Positions 50,593 through 58,767 of a stretch of DNA of 64,000 nucleotides are shown in pieces (the stretch's first letter is position 1; every line of letters begins with the position of its first letter). The position numbers and the translations under genes were made by a program. The stretch is from Micromonospora_J zhanjiangensis (GTDB taxonomy: Bacteria > Actinomycetota > Actinomycetes > Mycobacteriales > Micromonosporaceae), in assembly GCF_042650605.1 (NCBI RefSeq), contig NZ_JBHSBN010000015.1, positions 62,001-126,000 of the forward strand, written 5' to 3'. Below the pieces are notes generated by a model. It was given only the letters and a program-made list of their open reading frames with translations. It was not told where the DNA came from and did no database searches.

Positions 50593-50999
50593 CGAGCTGG
50601 CTGATCGACAAGTCCGCGTACATTCGACTCCAACTCGGCCATGTGGCGAACCGCGACGAGTGGAGTGCACGCATCAGCCGTGGACTCGTCCGGCTCTCGA
50701 CGATCACCCGCTTGGAACTCGGCTACTCGGCACGATCCGGCGATGCGGGGCGTGGGCAGTTCGCCGTTCCACCGCTGTCCCTGATGCCGGTTGAACACCT
50801 GACACCTGCCATCGAGGACCGGGCCTTGGAGGTGCAACTGCTGCTCGCCGACCGCGGACAGCACCGCGCCCCGTCAATTCCCGACCTGCTGATCGCGGCG
50901 ACTGCGGAAAAGACGGGGCTGACGGTCCTGGCTGTCGACAAGGACTTCGACCTCATCGCCGCCGTCACCGGTCAACCGGTCGAAAGCATCGCCGGCTGA
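50583..50999 (+). CDS. vapC: PIN-domain ribonuclease toxin (VapC type)
   Basis: This 138-residue PIN-domain protein has the acidic quartet in SWLIDKSAYIRL (Asp), STITRLELGYSAR (Glu), SIPDLLIAATAEK (Asp) and LAVDKDFDLIAAV (Asp). GTG 50583 is used; it lies inside the antitoxin gene. It is predicted to be a Mg2+-dependent endoribonuclease. The pair looks intact and is the second complete type II module of the window. Confidence 0.9.
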   Translation: MAVTSWLIDKSAYIRLQLGHVANRDEWSARISRGLVRLSTITRLELGYSARSGDAGRGQFAVPPLSLMPVEHLTPAIEDRALEVQLLLADRGQHRAPSIPDLLIAATAEKTGLTVLAVDKDFDLIAAVTGQPVESIAG

Positions 51000-51065
51000 G
51001 CGCTCCCACCCGGACGCAAGACTCCTCAGATCCGCAGGAGAAACCGGAGTCCATCCCTCACGGCC

Positions 51066-51617
51066 TCAGCGCGGTACGACGGCCGCGCGGGCGGCGGCGA
51101 CCAACTGGTCGGTGGCCTCGACCACCGCCGGGTCGTCGGCCGGGGTGCCGGCGTCGTACCGCACCGCCCAGCTCAGTCCGTCCACCCCGGCGACCCGGCG
51201 ACCGACCACCCGGACGCCGCCGGAGTCGAGCGGGTGATGCGCGGTGTAACCCACCGACCGGGTCACCCGGGCACGCACCTGCTCGGGCACGTCACCCGGT
51301 TCGAGCAGCAGGTACGTCTCGACCGGCCGGTCGGCGACCACCAGGTAACCGTCCCGCTCGGCGACCCGCTCGGCGGGCGTGACGGTCAGCTCCCGCCCCG
51401 ACCAGACCGCCTTGTGCACGTCGTGCCAGCCCAGCCGGTGCTCCCGGCCGGGCAGCCACAACCCCAGGTTGGTCACCACCACGGGGCGGGCCGGACCGGC
51501 GCCGGCCTCGCCGGTGCCGGACGCCTCGGCCCAGGCCAGCACCCGCTCGTCGCGGTCCAGCGCGGGTCGCCGGTCGGCCGGCAACTTCGACGTACGGCGG
51601 AACAGTCCCACTGTCAC
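51066..51617 (-). CDS. Hypothetical protein coupled to dnaG
   Basis: This 183-residue soluble protein starts at a GTG that overlaps the dnaG stop as GTGA (VTVGLFRRTSKLPADRRPALDRDERVLAWAEA). The middle reads VVVTNLGLWLPGREHRLGWHDVHKAVWSGRELTVTPAE, a beta-rich pattern recalling PH-like folds, and the C-terminus is helical. I do not recognise a named family, but this gene type appears to follow primase in related actinomycetes. Longer frames upstream run into dnaG in another frame and were rejected. Confidence 0.75.
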   Translation of the reverse strand: MTVGLFRRTSKLPADRRPALDRDERVLAWAEASGTGEAGAGPARPVVVTNLGLWLPGREHRLGWHDVHKAVWSGRELTVTPAERVAERDGYLVVADRPVETYLLLEPGDVPEQVRARVTRSVGYTAHHPLDSGGVRVVGRRVAGVDGLSWAVRYDAGTPADDPAVVEATDQLVAAARAAVVPR

Positions 51618-53494
51618 AGCCCTCCCGCGGCCTGCTCGCGCAACGCCCGGGCGTGCTGTTCCAGCGACAGCAGCTCGCCGAAGAGGGCGAAGTACTCGTC
51701 CTTGTTGGCCACCGGGTTGATCCGCTGCACCTTGGACTTCAGGTCCCGAATCCGCGCCATGACCGAGCCCCACTCCAACCGGGCCAGCGTGATCGAGACG
51801 TACCGTGGATCCGGCTCGCCGTCGATCCGCAGCGGCTCCACCGCCAGCTCGCCGACCAGGGCCTGGGCGGCCAGGTCGGCGCAGGCGTCCCGGACCCGCT
51901 CGATCCAGACCGCGCCGCCGGTGGCCGCGGCCGCGCCGCCGGCCTCGGCCACCGCCTGCCGCACCACCACGTGTACGGGGTTCAGGTACGCCGTCGGGCC
52001 GAGCGCGTCGAACATCGGGCCGGCCAGCGCCGGCTCCTGCAACGCCAGCTTCAACGCCTCCCGCTCGACCAGCGCCTGCGGGCTGTCGATCGTCGGGTCG
52101 GGTCGGGTGGCCCGGCTCGGGGCGGGTGCGGTCCGTCCCTGGCCCTGCCCCTGGGCCGGGGCGTTCGCGGCGGCCAGCACGGCGCGCTGCACCGGCTCGA
52201 TCTCCATGCCGAGGTCACCGGCGAGCTTGCGGACGTACTCGGGGCGCTTCTCCCGGTCCTTGAGTTTGGCCACCAGTGGCGCGGCCCGGCGCATCGCCTC
52301 GACCCGGCCGTCGACGGTGTCCAGGTCGTACCGGGAGATCACCTGGCGCAGCGCGAAGTCGACAAGCGGTTCGCGGCGCGCGACCAGGTCGCGGACCGCC
52401 AGGTCGCCCTTGGCCAGGCGCAGCTCGCACGGGTCCATGTTGTCGGGGCTGACCGCGATGAAGGTACGCCCGACGAAGCGCTGGTCGTCCTCGAACGCGC
52501 GCAGGGCCGCCTTCTGCCCGGCGGCGTCCCCGTCGAAGGTGAAAATGATCTCGCCGTCCCGGCCGTCGGTGTCCATCAACAGCCGGCGCAGCACCCCGAT
52601 GTGGTCGGCACCGAACGAGGTGCCGCAGGTCGCCACCGCGACCGGTACGCCGGCCAGGTGACAGGCCATCACGTCGGTGTACCCCTCGACGATGACCGCC
52701 CGGCCCTGCCTGGCGATCTCCCGCTTGGCGTGGTCGATGCCGTAGAGCACGTGCGACTTCTTGTAGATCGGCGTCTCCGGGGTGTTCAGGTACTTCGGGC
52801 CGTCGTCGTCGTCGAACAGCTTGCGGGCACCGAAGCCGATCACGTCGTTGGTGAGGTCCCGGATCGGCCAGAGCAGCCGGCGGCGGAACCGGTCGATCAG
52901 CGAGCCGGACCGGGCCTCCCGGGCCAGCCCGGCGGTGACCAGTTCCTGAGCGGTGAAGCCCCGCTGCCGCAGGTGCTTGGTGAGCGGGTCCCAGCCGGGC
53001 GGGGCGAAGCCGCACCCGTACGTCTGCGCGGCGGCCCGGTCGAAGCCGCGCCGGGCCAGGAACTCCCGGGCGGCCCGGGCGTCGGCCGTGCCGAGCTGGG
53101 CGGCGTAGAACTCGACCGCGGCGGCGTGCGCGGCGACCAGCCGCTGCTTCTGGCCCTGCTGCTGGCCGCGGGCCGGGGCCGGGCCGCCCTCGATGTAGCG
53201 CAGTTGCACGCCGGCCCGGGCGGCGAGCCGCTCGATCGACTCGACGAAGCTGAGATGCTCGGCGTCCATCAGGAACTTGATGGCGTCGCCACCGGCGCCG
53301 CAGCCGAAACAGAACCAGACATTACGGGCGGGCGACACGTTGAACGAGGGCGACTTCTCGTCGTGGAACGGGCACAGGCCCTTGAGGTTGCCGCCACCGG
53401 CCGAGCGCAGGGTCACCGTCTCGGAGATGATGTCCGCGATCGACGTACGCTCCCGGACCAGCGCGATGTCCTCGTCCCGGATCCGCCCAGCCAT
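51614..53494 (-). CDS. dnaG: DNA primase
   Basis: This 626-residue primase makes RNA primers for replication. The N-terminal zinc-binding domain shows the CHC2 pattern (CPFHDEKSPSFNVSPARNVWFCFGC). The RNA-polymerase domain contains LWPIRDLTNDVIGFGAR, and the TOPRIM motifs are VEGYTDVMACH and FTFDGDAAGQKA. The C-terminal helicase-interacting domain follows a Gln/Gly/Ala-rich linker (ANAPAQGQGQGRTAPAPS). ATG 53494 (MAGRIRDEDIALVRERTSIADII) is the standard N-terminus. It reads towards a coupled hypothetical gene. In related genomes dgt is usually its upstream neighbour (from memory); here 8.4 kb of accessory genes separate the two. Confidence 0.97.
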   Translation of the reverse strand: MAGRIRDEDIALVRERTSIADIISETVTLRSAGGGNLKGLCPFHDEKSPSFNVSPARNVWFCFGCGAGGDAIKFLMDAEHLSFVESIERLAARAGVQLRYIEGGPAPARGQQQGQKQRLVAAHAAAVEFYAAQLGTADARAAREFLARRGFDRAAAQTYGCGFAPPGWDPLTKHLRQRGFTAQELVTAGLAREARSGSLIDRFRRRLLWPIRDLTNDVIGFGARKLFDDDDGPKYLNTPETPIYKKSHVLYGIDHAKREIARQGRAVIVEGYTDVMACHLAGVPVAVATCGTSFGADHIGVLRRLLMDTDGRDGEIIFTFDGDAAGQKAALRAFEDDQRFVGRTFIAVSPDNMDPCELRLAKGDLAVRDLVARREPLVDFALRQVISRYDLDTVDGRVEAMRRAAPLVAKLKDREKRPEYVRKLAGDLGMEIEPVQRAVLAAANAPAQGQGQGRTAPAPSRATRPDPTIDSPQALVEREALKLALQEPALAGPMFDALGPTAYLNPVHVVVRQAVAEAGGAAAATGGAVWIERVRDACADLAAQALVGELAVEPLRIDGEPDPRYVSITLARLEWGSVMARIRDLKSKVQRINPVANKDEYFALFGELLSLEQHARALREQAAGGL

Positions 53495-53622
53495 CGCCCA
53501 CCCCCTCGCCCTGACATCCTGCCCTGCCCCACCCACCCCGCCCCGCCCGGGTCGGAGTACCTGGGCCGCCCTGCCGCACAGATAGGATGGCGGGAATGTC
53601 GGCGCGTGCTGAGAGGGGCCGA

Positions 53623-53811
53623 GTGTCCAATATCCCCGAGCCCGACCCGACTGCGTCGAACCTGTACGCGGCGTTGATGGCACGCGGCGTGATCAAGCTC
53701 AAAGCCACAACGACCAGCGACCTAGATAGTTTGCCGCGGTACCGGATCCCGGACGACGTGTCACCGTTGGACGCACTTCTCGCCGAACGCGAACGGGAAC
53801 CGGAAAGCTGA
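53623..53811 (+). CDS. Small hypothetical protein
   Basis: This 62-residue protein starts at a GTG preceded by GAGAGGGG (VSNIPEPDPTASNLYAALMARGVIK, then LPRYRIPDDVSPLDALLAER). An earlier in-frame ATG at 53587 lacks a ribosome-binding site. Size, charge and the structured middle with a charged helical end recall small antitoxins, but no toxin follows; the next gene is convergent. I do not recognise a family. Confidence 0.5.
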   Translation: MSNIPEPDPTASNLYAALMARGVIKLKATTTSDLDSLPRYRIPDDVSPLDALLAEREREPES

Positions 53812-53825
53812 CCGGAGCGGACCGC

Positions 53826-54086
53826 TCAGGCGGGGCGGGCGGTGCCAGTCGAGTTGGCCTCGCCGAGCCGGGGGAACGGCTCGACCGAGAAGATCACCTC
53901 GACCGGCACCTCGAAGTACGCGGCGAGCCGCAGCGCCAGATAGAGGCTGGGCCGAAACTCGCCGCGTTCCAGGTAGCCCACCGTCTGGTAGTGCACGCCG
54001 AGCGCCTCGGCCAACTGGCGGCGGGAGATCCCGCGTTCGGCGCGCAGCATGGCGATCCGGTTGTAGACCGTCTCACTCGTCGACAC
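53826..54086 (-). CDS. XRE-family helix-turn-helix regulator
   Basis: This 86-residue protein is essentially one Cro/C1-type domain: VYNRIAMLRAERGISRRQLAEALGVHYQTVGYLERGEFRPSLYLALRLAAYFEVPVEVIFSVEPF. This compact form (RGxSRxxLAxxLGVxxQTxxxxExGxxxPSLxLA) is common as the last gene of small ABC exporter operons. GTG 54086 has a TAGGAG ribosome-binding site and lies 8 bp after the permease stop. It probably feeds back on the ABC operon promoter. Confidence 0.88.
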   Translation of the reverse strand: MSTSETVYNRIAMLRAERGISRRQLAEALGVHYQTVGYLERGEFRPSLYLALRLAAYFEVPVEVIFSVEPFPRLGEANSTGTARPA

Positions 54087-54094
54087 GCGCTCTC

Positions 54095-54943
54095 CTAGCT
54101 GATCCGCTGCATGGCCTTCTCGCGACGCGCCGCGACGCTGGACCCGGACTCGCGCCGGGCCATCCGGCGCAGCACGATCGGGGCGAGCACCAGCCCGAGC
54201 GCGGCCCACAGGCCGAGCATGCCGAACGTCTCCAGGTGCCGCCACGAGTGCCCGAGCTCGACCGCCGCCATGTTGTCGGGCAGCAGCGCCGAGCGCATCC
54301 CCAACCCTAGCCAGTAGATCGGCAATGCCTCAGCGATGCCCTGCACCCAGCCGGGCAGGCCGTTGATCGGATAGAAGATGCCGGAGATGGCGACCGCGCC
54401 CATCACCGGCAGGCTGATCAGTCCCATGTTGCGCGGGTTGTCGAAGACCGCGCCCAGGACCGCGCCGAGCGGCAGCGTCGCCACCAGGCCGACCACCAGG
54501 ACCAGCAGCAGGGTCAGCCAGTTGCCGAGGCCGAGGTGCAGGCCGTCCAGGAAGAACATCGCGGGGATCAACTGCAGCAGCAGGCCGATCACCGCCATCC
54601 CGGCGATGGCCACGATCTTCCCGATCAGGTAGCCCAGCATGCCGTTGGGGATCGCCTTGGCCCGCAGCAGGGTGCCGTCCTCGCGTTCGACGGTGAGCTG
54701 TCCCCCCACCCCGAGCAGTCCGCTGAACACCAGACCCATGCCCAGCGTGCCGGGCAACGTGCGGGCGCCGAGCGAGAAGCCGGTGCCGGGCACCGTCGCG
54801 TCCCGCATGAAGAACATCACGACCAGCAGGATCACCGTGGGGAAGAAGTACGTCCACAGATCCTGGGCGTTGGTGAAGCTGTTGCGCAGTTCGGTCCGGC
54901 CGCGGAACAGTCCCGCCCGGACGGCGACCATGATGGGGTTCAT
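54095..54943 (-). CDS. ABC-2 type permease
   Basis: This 282-residue membrane protein with about six TM helices begins AVRAGLFRGRTELRNSFTNAQDLWTYFFPTVILLVVMFFM. The conserved region EREDGTLLRAKAIPNGMLGYLIGKIVAI is the ABC-2 coupling part, and a Lys/Arg-rich tail follows the last helix. Its ATG overlaps the ATPase stop (ATGA). It should form an exporter with that subunit; the substrate is unknown. Confidence 0.9.
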   Translation of the reverse strand: MNPIMVAVRAGLFRGRTELRNSFTNAQDLWTYFFPTVILLVVMFFMRDATVPGTGFSLGARTLPGTLGMGLVFSGLLGVGGQLTVEREDGTLLRAKAIPNGMLGYLIGKIVAIAGMAVIGLLLQLIPAMFFLDGLHLGLGNWLTLLLVLVVGLVATLPLGAVLGAVFDNPRNMGLISLPVMGAVAISGIFYPINGLPGWVQGIAEALPIYWLGLGMRSALLPDNMAAVELGHSWRHLETFGMLGLWAALGLVLAPIVLRRMARRESGSSVAARREKAMQRIS

Positions 54944-55911
54944 CCGTTCTTCCCTTCCAACGCGTGGGCCGCCGCGTCGCCCCGGCCACCGGACTCCTGC
55001 TCGTAGACCAGCGTCATGTAGGTGTCCTCCAGGCTGGCCCGACGCACCTCCAACTCGCCGATGCCGTCGCCGTACTGCTTGAACAGGTCGTGCACGAACC
55101 GGGTGGCATCGGCGGTGGCGTGCACGAACCGGCCGCCGCCCTGGGTCCAGCGCACCTCGGCCTCGCCGGCCACCCGCCGGGACAGTTCGTCGGCCGAGCC
55201 GTCGGCGATGATCCGGCCGCCGGACAGGATCAGGATCCGGTCGGCCAGCTTCTCCGCCTCGTCCAGGTCGTGCGTGGTCAGCAGGATCGTGGTGTCGTCC
55301 AGGTCGGCGAGCCGGTGCATCAGGTCGTGGAACTCCCGCCGGGCCGCCGGGTCGAAGCCGACCGTCGGCTCGTCGAGGAAGAGCAACTCGGGCCGGCCGA
55401 CGATGCCGACCGCCACGTCCAGCCGGCGGCGCTGACCGCCGGAGAGCCGGGACACCCGCTGCCGGGCCTGCTCGGTCAGCCCGACCGTGGCGAGCAGGTC
55501 GTCGACGTCCCAGGGCCGGCGGATCCGGTCGGTGGAGTACGCCGAGTAGAACGACCCGAGGTGCGCGAGCAGTTCGCGGACCCGCCACTTGCCGTGGTCC
55601 CGCCAGGACTGCAGCACCACACCCAGCCGGGCCCGCCAGTGCTCGTCGCCCCGGCCTGGATCCACGCCCAGCACCCGCACCTCGCCGGCCGAGCGCATCC
55701 GGAAGCCTTCGAGGATCTCGATGGTGGTGGACTTGCCGGCCCCGTTCGGCCCGAGCAGGGCCAGCACCTCGCCGTGCCGGGCGGTGAAGCTGACGCCGTC
55801 GAGAACGTCCTTGGTCCCGTAACGCATCCGCAGGTCACGGACGTCGAGCGCGACGCCGTCATCGGGTGGTTCGGCCACCCGAGGCGCGTCCGCCGCCTGT
55901 AGCGATGTCAC
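54940..55911 (-). CDS. ABC transporter ATP-binding protein
   Basis: This 323-residue ATPase has Walker A LLGPNGAGKSTTIEIL, Q-loop GVVLQSWRDHGKWRV, signature RLSGGQRRRLDVAVGI, Walker B LLFLDEPTVGFDP and H-loop TTHDLDEAEKLAD. A C-terminal domain of ~90 residues ends RRASLEDTYMTLVYEQE, typical of exporter ATPases. GTG 55911 is preceded by GGGAGAG. It is first in the operon ATPase-permease-XRE, with an inverted repeat just upstream. Confidence 0.92.
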   Translation of the reverse strand: MTSLQAADAPRVAEPPDDGVALDVRDLRMRYGTKDVLDGVSFTARHGEVLALLGPNGAGKSTTIEILEGFRMRSAGEVRVLGVDPGRGDEHWRARLGVVLQSWRDHGKWRVRELLAHLGSFYSAYSTDRIRRPWDVDDLLATVGLTEQARQRVSRLSGGQRRRLDVAVGIVGRPELLFLDEPTVGFDPAARREFHDLMHRLADLDDTTILLTTHDLDEAEKLADRILILSGGRIIADGSADELSRRVAGEAEVRWTQGGGRFVHATADATRFVHDLFKQYGDGIGELEVRRASLEDTYMTLVYEQESGGRGDAAAHALEGKNG

Positions 55912-55945
55912 AGCTCTCCCCCTAGCCGCTCAAGTGATACCGCAG

Positions 55946-55967
55946 AATGTAGCATGGATACTACATT
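55946..55967. promoter_or_regulatory. Inverted repeat upstream of ABC-XRE operon
   Basis: AATGTAG-N8-CTACATT is a perfect 7-bp inverted repeat 35 bp before the ATPase start. It is a likely operator for the XRE protein encoded at the end of the operon. Confidence 0.5.
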
Positions 55968-56193
55968 TGGAAGCGGGTCGAACTGGGTCGGTTTTCCGTC
56001 AGCGGCGCCACGGGAGGGCGGCGCCACCGGCGACGCGCACGCTCAGGCCCTGAAGGAGGCATTGGAGGACGGCGAGGAGGTGTGAAGGCCGCCCGTTGGC
56101 CGCCCCCTCCCCCGCCAGCCCCCTGCCCTGGTACGCGGGGAAGGACGCTCCGGCGGCCAGGAAGGCGAAGGCCGCCGGCTGAGCGCTACGGAA
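55968..56193. other. Intergenic stretch without a supported gene
   Basis: About 225 bp. A 43-codon frame from ATG 55954 to 56085 has no ribosome-binding site and overlaps the operator; no other signal was recognised. Confidence 0.4.
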
Positions 56194-56223
56194 AACGGCC
56201 CGGACCGATCGGTCCGGGCCGTT
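56194..56223 (-). terminator. Perfect 30-bp palindromic terminator
   Basis: AACGGCCCGGACCGA and its exact complement form an uninterrupted palindrome 17 bp after the AlpA-like gene stop. Confidence 0.7.
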
Positions 56224-56240
56224 GCGTGTCTGCTGGCCGT

Positions 56241-56447
56241 TCAGGGCTCCTCTTCGGGAGCGGCCTGGTGGGGGCGGTAGGTCCTGATCCACTCCTCCAC
56301 CGCCGCGCGCTCCCAGACCCGCACCTTCCCGCTGGCCACGGTGTCCACGGGGACGGGGAAGGTCGCACGGTTCGTGATCTCCGTGGCCCGCGTGCGCGAC
56401 ACGCCACCGAGCATTTCCGCGATGTCGGACAGGGCCACCAGTCTCAC
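56241..56447 (-). CDS. AlpA/excisionase-like helix-turn-helix protein
   Basis: This 68-residue protein from GTG 56447 reads VALSDIAEMLGGVSRTRATEITNRATFPVPVDTVASGKVRVWERAAVEEWI, a MerR/AlpA-type winged helix like those controlling or excising integrative elements. The C-terminal TYRPHQAAPEEEP is unstructured. The longer open frame to 56564 lacks a start context. It is divergent from two small genes at 56610, with repeats between. No integrase is present in the window, so this may be what remains of a mobile element, or a free-standing regulator. Confidence 0.75.
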   Translation of the reverse strand: MRLVALSDIAEMLGGVSRTRATEITNRATFPVPVDTVASGKVRVWERAAVEEWIRTYRPHQAAPEEEP

Positions 56448-56451
56448 GCCC

Positions 56452-56513
56452 TGACCGTATGTACGTGCAACCCGCACACGTTGCCACTTCCAACCTTGAC
56501 GGTGTGCACGTGG
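56452..56513. promoter_or_regulatory. Direct repeats upstream of AlpA-like gene
   Basis: TGACCGTATGTACGTG (from 56452) and TGACGGTGTGCACGTG (from 56497) form two repeats of the pattern TGACSGTRTGYACGTG, 45 bp apart, in the divergent promoter region. Confidence 0.5.
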
Positions 56514-56609
56514 CAGGGGAGGCTGGAGTGGCAACACGAGGGGTAGCGGTCCGGCCACGCGCACTCAGACTCCGTGGCCGGGCCTGCCCGTTTCCTGGAG
56601 GAGGAGCAC

Positions 56610-56798
56610 GTGGAGCAACCGGTCCCCCGCGAGGTCTGGATACCGGCGCTTGCCAAAAGGATCATCACCGCTCACCGGGACGTGGGGCACTGCAACAAAT
56701 GCCGTACCGGCTCCATGGAGACATGCGAAACGCTGAGCTGGGCGCGGAGCCGGCTCCGCGCGTTCCGTACGGCCAGCGGCGGAACGGACCAGCCGTAG
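56610..56798 (+). CDS. Small cysteine-containing protein, unknown function
   Basis: This 62-residue protein starts at GTG 56610 after GAGGAGGAG (VEQPVPREVWIPALAKRIITAHRD, then VGHCNKCRTGSMETCETLSWA). The CxxC plus downstream Cys suggests metal or redox binding. Such short proteins are frequent beside AlpA-like regulators in actinomycete integrative elements. It overlaps the next gene by one base (TAGTG). Confidence 0.6.
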   Translation: MEQPVPREVWIPALAKRIITAHRDVGHCNKCRTGSMETCETLSWARSRLRAFRTASGGTDQP

Positions 56799-57097
56799 TG
56801 GCGGCCAGAATGCCCGTCCCCCGGCGGCCACGGCCGGACGCGGTCCCGACGTGCGTTGAGCCATGCTGCCAGCTCCGGCTGGACCTCCGGCCAGGCCAGG
56901 TCTTCAGGGTTGACCGCCGCGCGTCGGTCCAGTTCGACGGAGAGTGCGCCCTACTCTTCCGGCTCACGGCCGTGGAGCAACGGCTGACCTGTCACGGCTG
57001 GGTCTGGCTGACCGGCTACGTGCTCAGCGCGACCGGTGAGGCCCTGGAGAAACGGGAGATTTTCGTCCAGCTGGAGGGCCTCCAGCGGAACAAGTGA
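56798..57097 (+). CDS. Small hypothetical protein
   Basis: This 99-residue protein starts at a GTG that overlaps the preceding stop. The N-terminus is Pro/Arg-rich (RMPVPRRPRPDAVPTCVEPCCQL), followed by a beta-rich domain (FRVDRRASVQFDGECALLFRLTAVEQRLTCHGWVWLTGYVL) and a charged end (EKREIFVQLEGLQRNK). Four cysteines may bind metal. No family was recognised; tight coupling to the upstream Cys protein suggests a joint role. Confidence 0.55.
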   Translation: MAARMPVPRRPRPDAVPTCVEPCCQLRLDLRPGQVFRVDRRASVQFDGECALLFRLTAVEQRLTCHGWVWLTGYVLSATGEALEKREIFVQLEGLQRNK

Positions 57098-57161
57098 AGC
57101 CCACTGTTGTGACATTCAGCCACAATGGAGATCGACCCGACCGGGCCGTCAGGAGGACTGG

Positions 57162-57845
57162 GTGACCGACCAGCAGGACGTCTCGCTGACCGTGGCGCTC
57201 GCCGAGTACGAGCACCTACGCGAGGCGCGGCGGGCCAACGACGAGATGTCGACCGCCCGGTTCAACTTCTTCCTGGTGGTGGCCACCGGTGCGACCGCGG
57301 TTGCCGGTGGCCTGCTCGGCGGCGCCGAGGCCGGTGCGGCCCGTACCGGAGCGGTGGCCGGGCTCGGCGGGCTGGTGCTGTTGCTCGGGCTGACCGTTTT
57401 CATCCGGCAGGTCGAATTCGTGAACCGGTCCCGGTTGTACGGAATCGCCCTCGACTCGATGCGCACCTACCTGGCCCGGCGAGCATCCGACGTCACGCCG
57501 TACCTGTTGATGCCGACGCTCGACGATCCCGGCGCGGACCGGCAGCGACCGCCCGGTGGACGGTGGTTGCGCGACGCGATCGGGCTGGCCGGCACGGTGG
57601 GCCTGGTCAACAGCGTGCTGATCGGCGCCGGCGCGGGCTGGGCGACGCACGGGACCGGCTCGGCCCGCTGGCTGACGGCCGCCGTGGGCGGCCTGGTGCT
57701 GGTCGTCTCGGCGACCGCGCACGTCTGGTACGTCAGCCGGCGCACCGCATGGGCCGCCCGCCGCATCCGGGCCGCAGTACGCCAGCGGCACGCCGTCCCG
57801 ACCAGCACCGCCGCGATGGTCAGCACCTCGGATCCCGCCGGCTAA
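57162..57845 (+). CDS. Four-helix membrane protein of unknown function
   Basis: This 227-residue protein starts at GTG 57162 after AGGAGG. A charged N-terminal helix (LAEYEHLREARRANDEMSTARF) is followed by two TM helices (NFFLVVATGATAVAGGLLGG; TGAVAGLGGLVLLLGLTVFI), a cytoplasmic loop of ~80 residues with a helical stretch (RLYGIALDSMRTYLARRAS), then two more TM helices and a basic tail (AARRIRAAVRQRH). The paired-TM-plus-helical layout recalls SLATT-like or other conflict-associated membrane effectors, but no diagnostic motif supports that. Function unknown. Confidence 0.7.
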   Translation: MTDQQDVSLTVALAEYEHLREARRANDEMSTARFNFFLVVATGATAVAGGLLGGAEAGAARTGAVAGLGGLVLLLGLTVFIRQVEFVNRSRLYGIALDSMRTYLARRASDVTPYLLMPTLDDPGADRQRPPGGRWLRDAIGLAGTVGLVNSVLIGAGAGWATHGTGSARWLTAAVGGLVLVVSATAHVWYVSRRTAWAARRIRAAVRQRHAVPTSTAAMVSTSDPAG

Positions 57846-57903
57846 GCCGGAACGGACGAGCAACCGGGCCCGGTCAGCCGGAGCCGGCGAGAAACCGGCC
57901 CGG

Positions 57904-58743
57904 TCAGACGTCGGTCCGGCCGGCTTCCTCGGCCTCGATCTGGCGGTTCCAGTCGGGCTTCGACGAGCGCCAGCCCTCGTCGTCGACGCCGCGCCGCCAG
58001 TAGCCGGAGATGGACAGCCGGTCCAGCGGCACGCCGCGCTCGATCCGCAGCAGCCGGCGCAACTCCCGGACGAAGGTGGCCTCGCCGTGCACGAAGGCGT
58101 GCACCGCACCCGCTGGGAACTCCGCCGCGCGCACCGCCGCCACCAGGGCTTTCCCCACGGTACGACCCTCGCGGTGCAGCCAGACGATCTCGGTGGCCGG
58201 GCCGGCGGCCAACTTGATCTCCTCCGCCGGACCGTCGACCTCGACGAAGACCCGGGCGACGGCGTCGACGGGCAGCCGGTCCAGGGCCGCGCCGATGGCC
58301 GGCAGCGCGCTCTCGTCGCCGACCAGCAGGTGCCAGTCGGTGGTCGGGTCCGGCGCGTACGCGCCACCGGGGCCGAGCAGGTTGATCACGTCACCGGGGC
58401 GGGCGTTCGCGGCCCACGGACCGGCCAGGCCCTCGTCGCCGTGGTACACGAACTCGATGGTCAACTCGCCGGTGGCCGGGTCCCAGGCGCGAACGGTGTA
58501 GCTGCGCAGCCGGGGCCACCGGTCCCGGGGCAGGTCGCGCCGGATCGCCTCGATGTCCACCGGTTCCGGGTACGTCACGCCGGGCGGCGGGAACAGCAGC
58601 TTGACGTAGCTGTCGGTCCAGTCGGCGGGCGCGAACCCGGCCAGCCCGTCGCCGCCGAGCACCACCCGGATCAGATGCGGGGTGAGTCGCTCGGTGCGCA
58701 CCACCCGGGCCGCATGGACCTTCTTCTTCCGCTGCTCCGCCAT
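57904..58743 (-). CDS. Siderophore-interacting protein (ferric-siderophore reductase)
   Basis: This 279-residue FAD/NAD(P)H flavoreductase of the ViuB/SIP family has the FAD-binding RLRSYTVRAWDPATGELTIEFVYHGDEGLAGPWAANARPGD and a C-terminal SIP region (FVHGEATFVRELRRLLR, LSISGYWRRGVDDEGWRSSKPDW). It reduces Fe(III)-siderophores in the cytoplasm to release iron. The first codon touches an IdeR-like iron box (58744-58767), so the gene should be repressed by iron. It lies directly after a VC0807-like membrane protein gene. Confidence 0.93.
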   Translation of the reverse strand: MAEQRKKKVHAARVVRTERLTPHLIRVVLGGDGLAGFAPADWTDSYVKLLFPPPGVTYPEPVDIEAIRRDLPRDRWPRLRSYTVRAWDPATGELTIEFVYHGDEGLAGPWAANARPGDVINLLGPGGAYAPDPTTDWHLLVGDESALPAIGAALDRLPVDAVARVFVEVDGPAEEIKLAAGPATEIVWLHREGRTVGKALVAAVRAAEFPAGAVHAFVHGEATFVRELRRLLRIERGVPLDRLSISGYWRRGVDDEGWRSSKPDWNRQIEAEEAGRTDV

Positions 58744-58767
58744 GCGACTTAGGTTACCCTAAGTCGC
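58744..58767. promoter_or_regulatory. IdeR/DmdR-type iron box
   Basis: GCGACTTAGG-N4-CCTAAGTCGC is a perfect 10-bp inverted repeat containing TTAGGTTACCCTAA, close to the actinobacterial iron-box core. It touches the SIP start codon and overlaps the end of the upstream gene. Confidence 0.75.

Noticed and set aside
55954..56085. 43-codon frame considered as a small gene or precursor peptide
   Set aside because: It lacks a ribosome-binding site, overlaps the inverted repeat of the ABC operon, and no modification enzymes or similar peptides are nearby.
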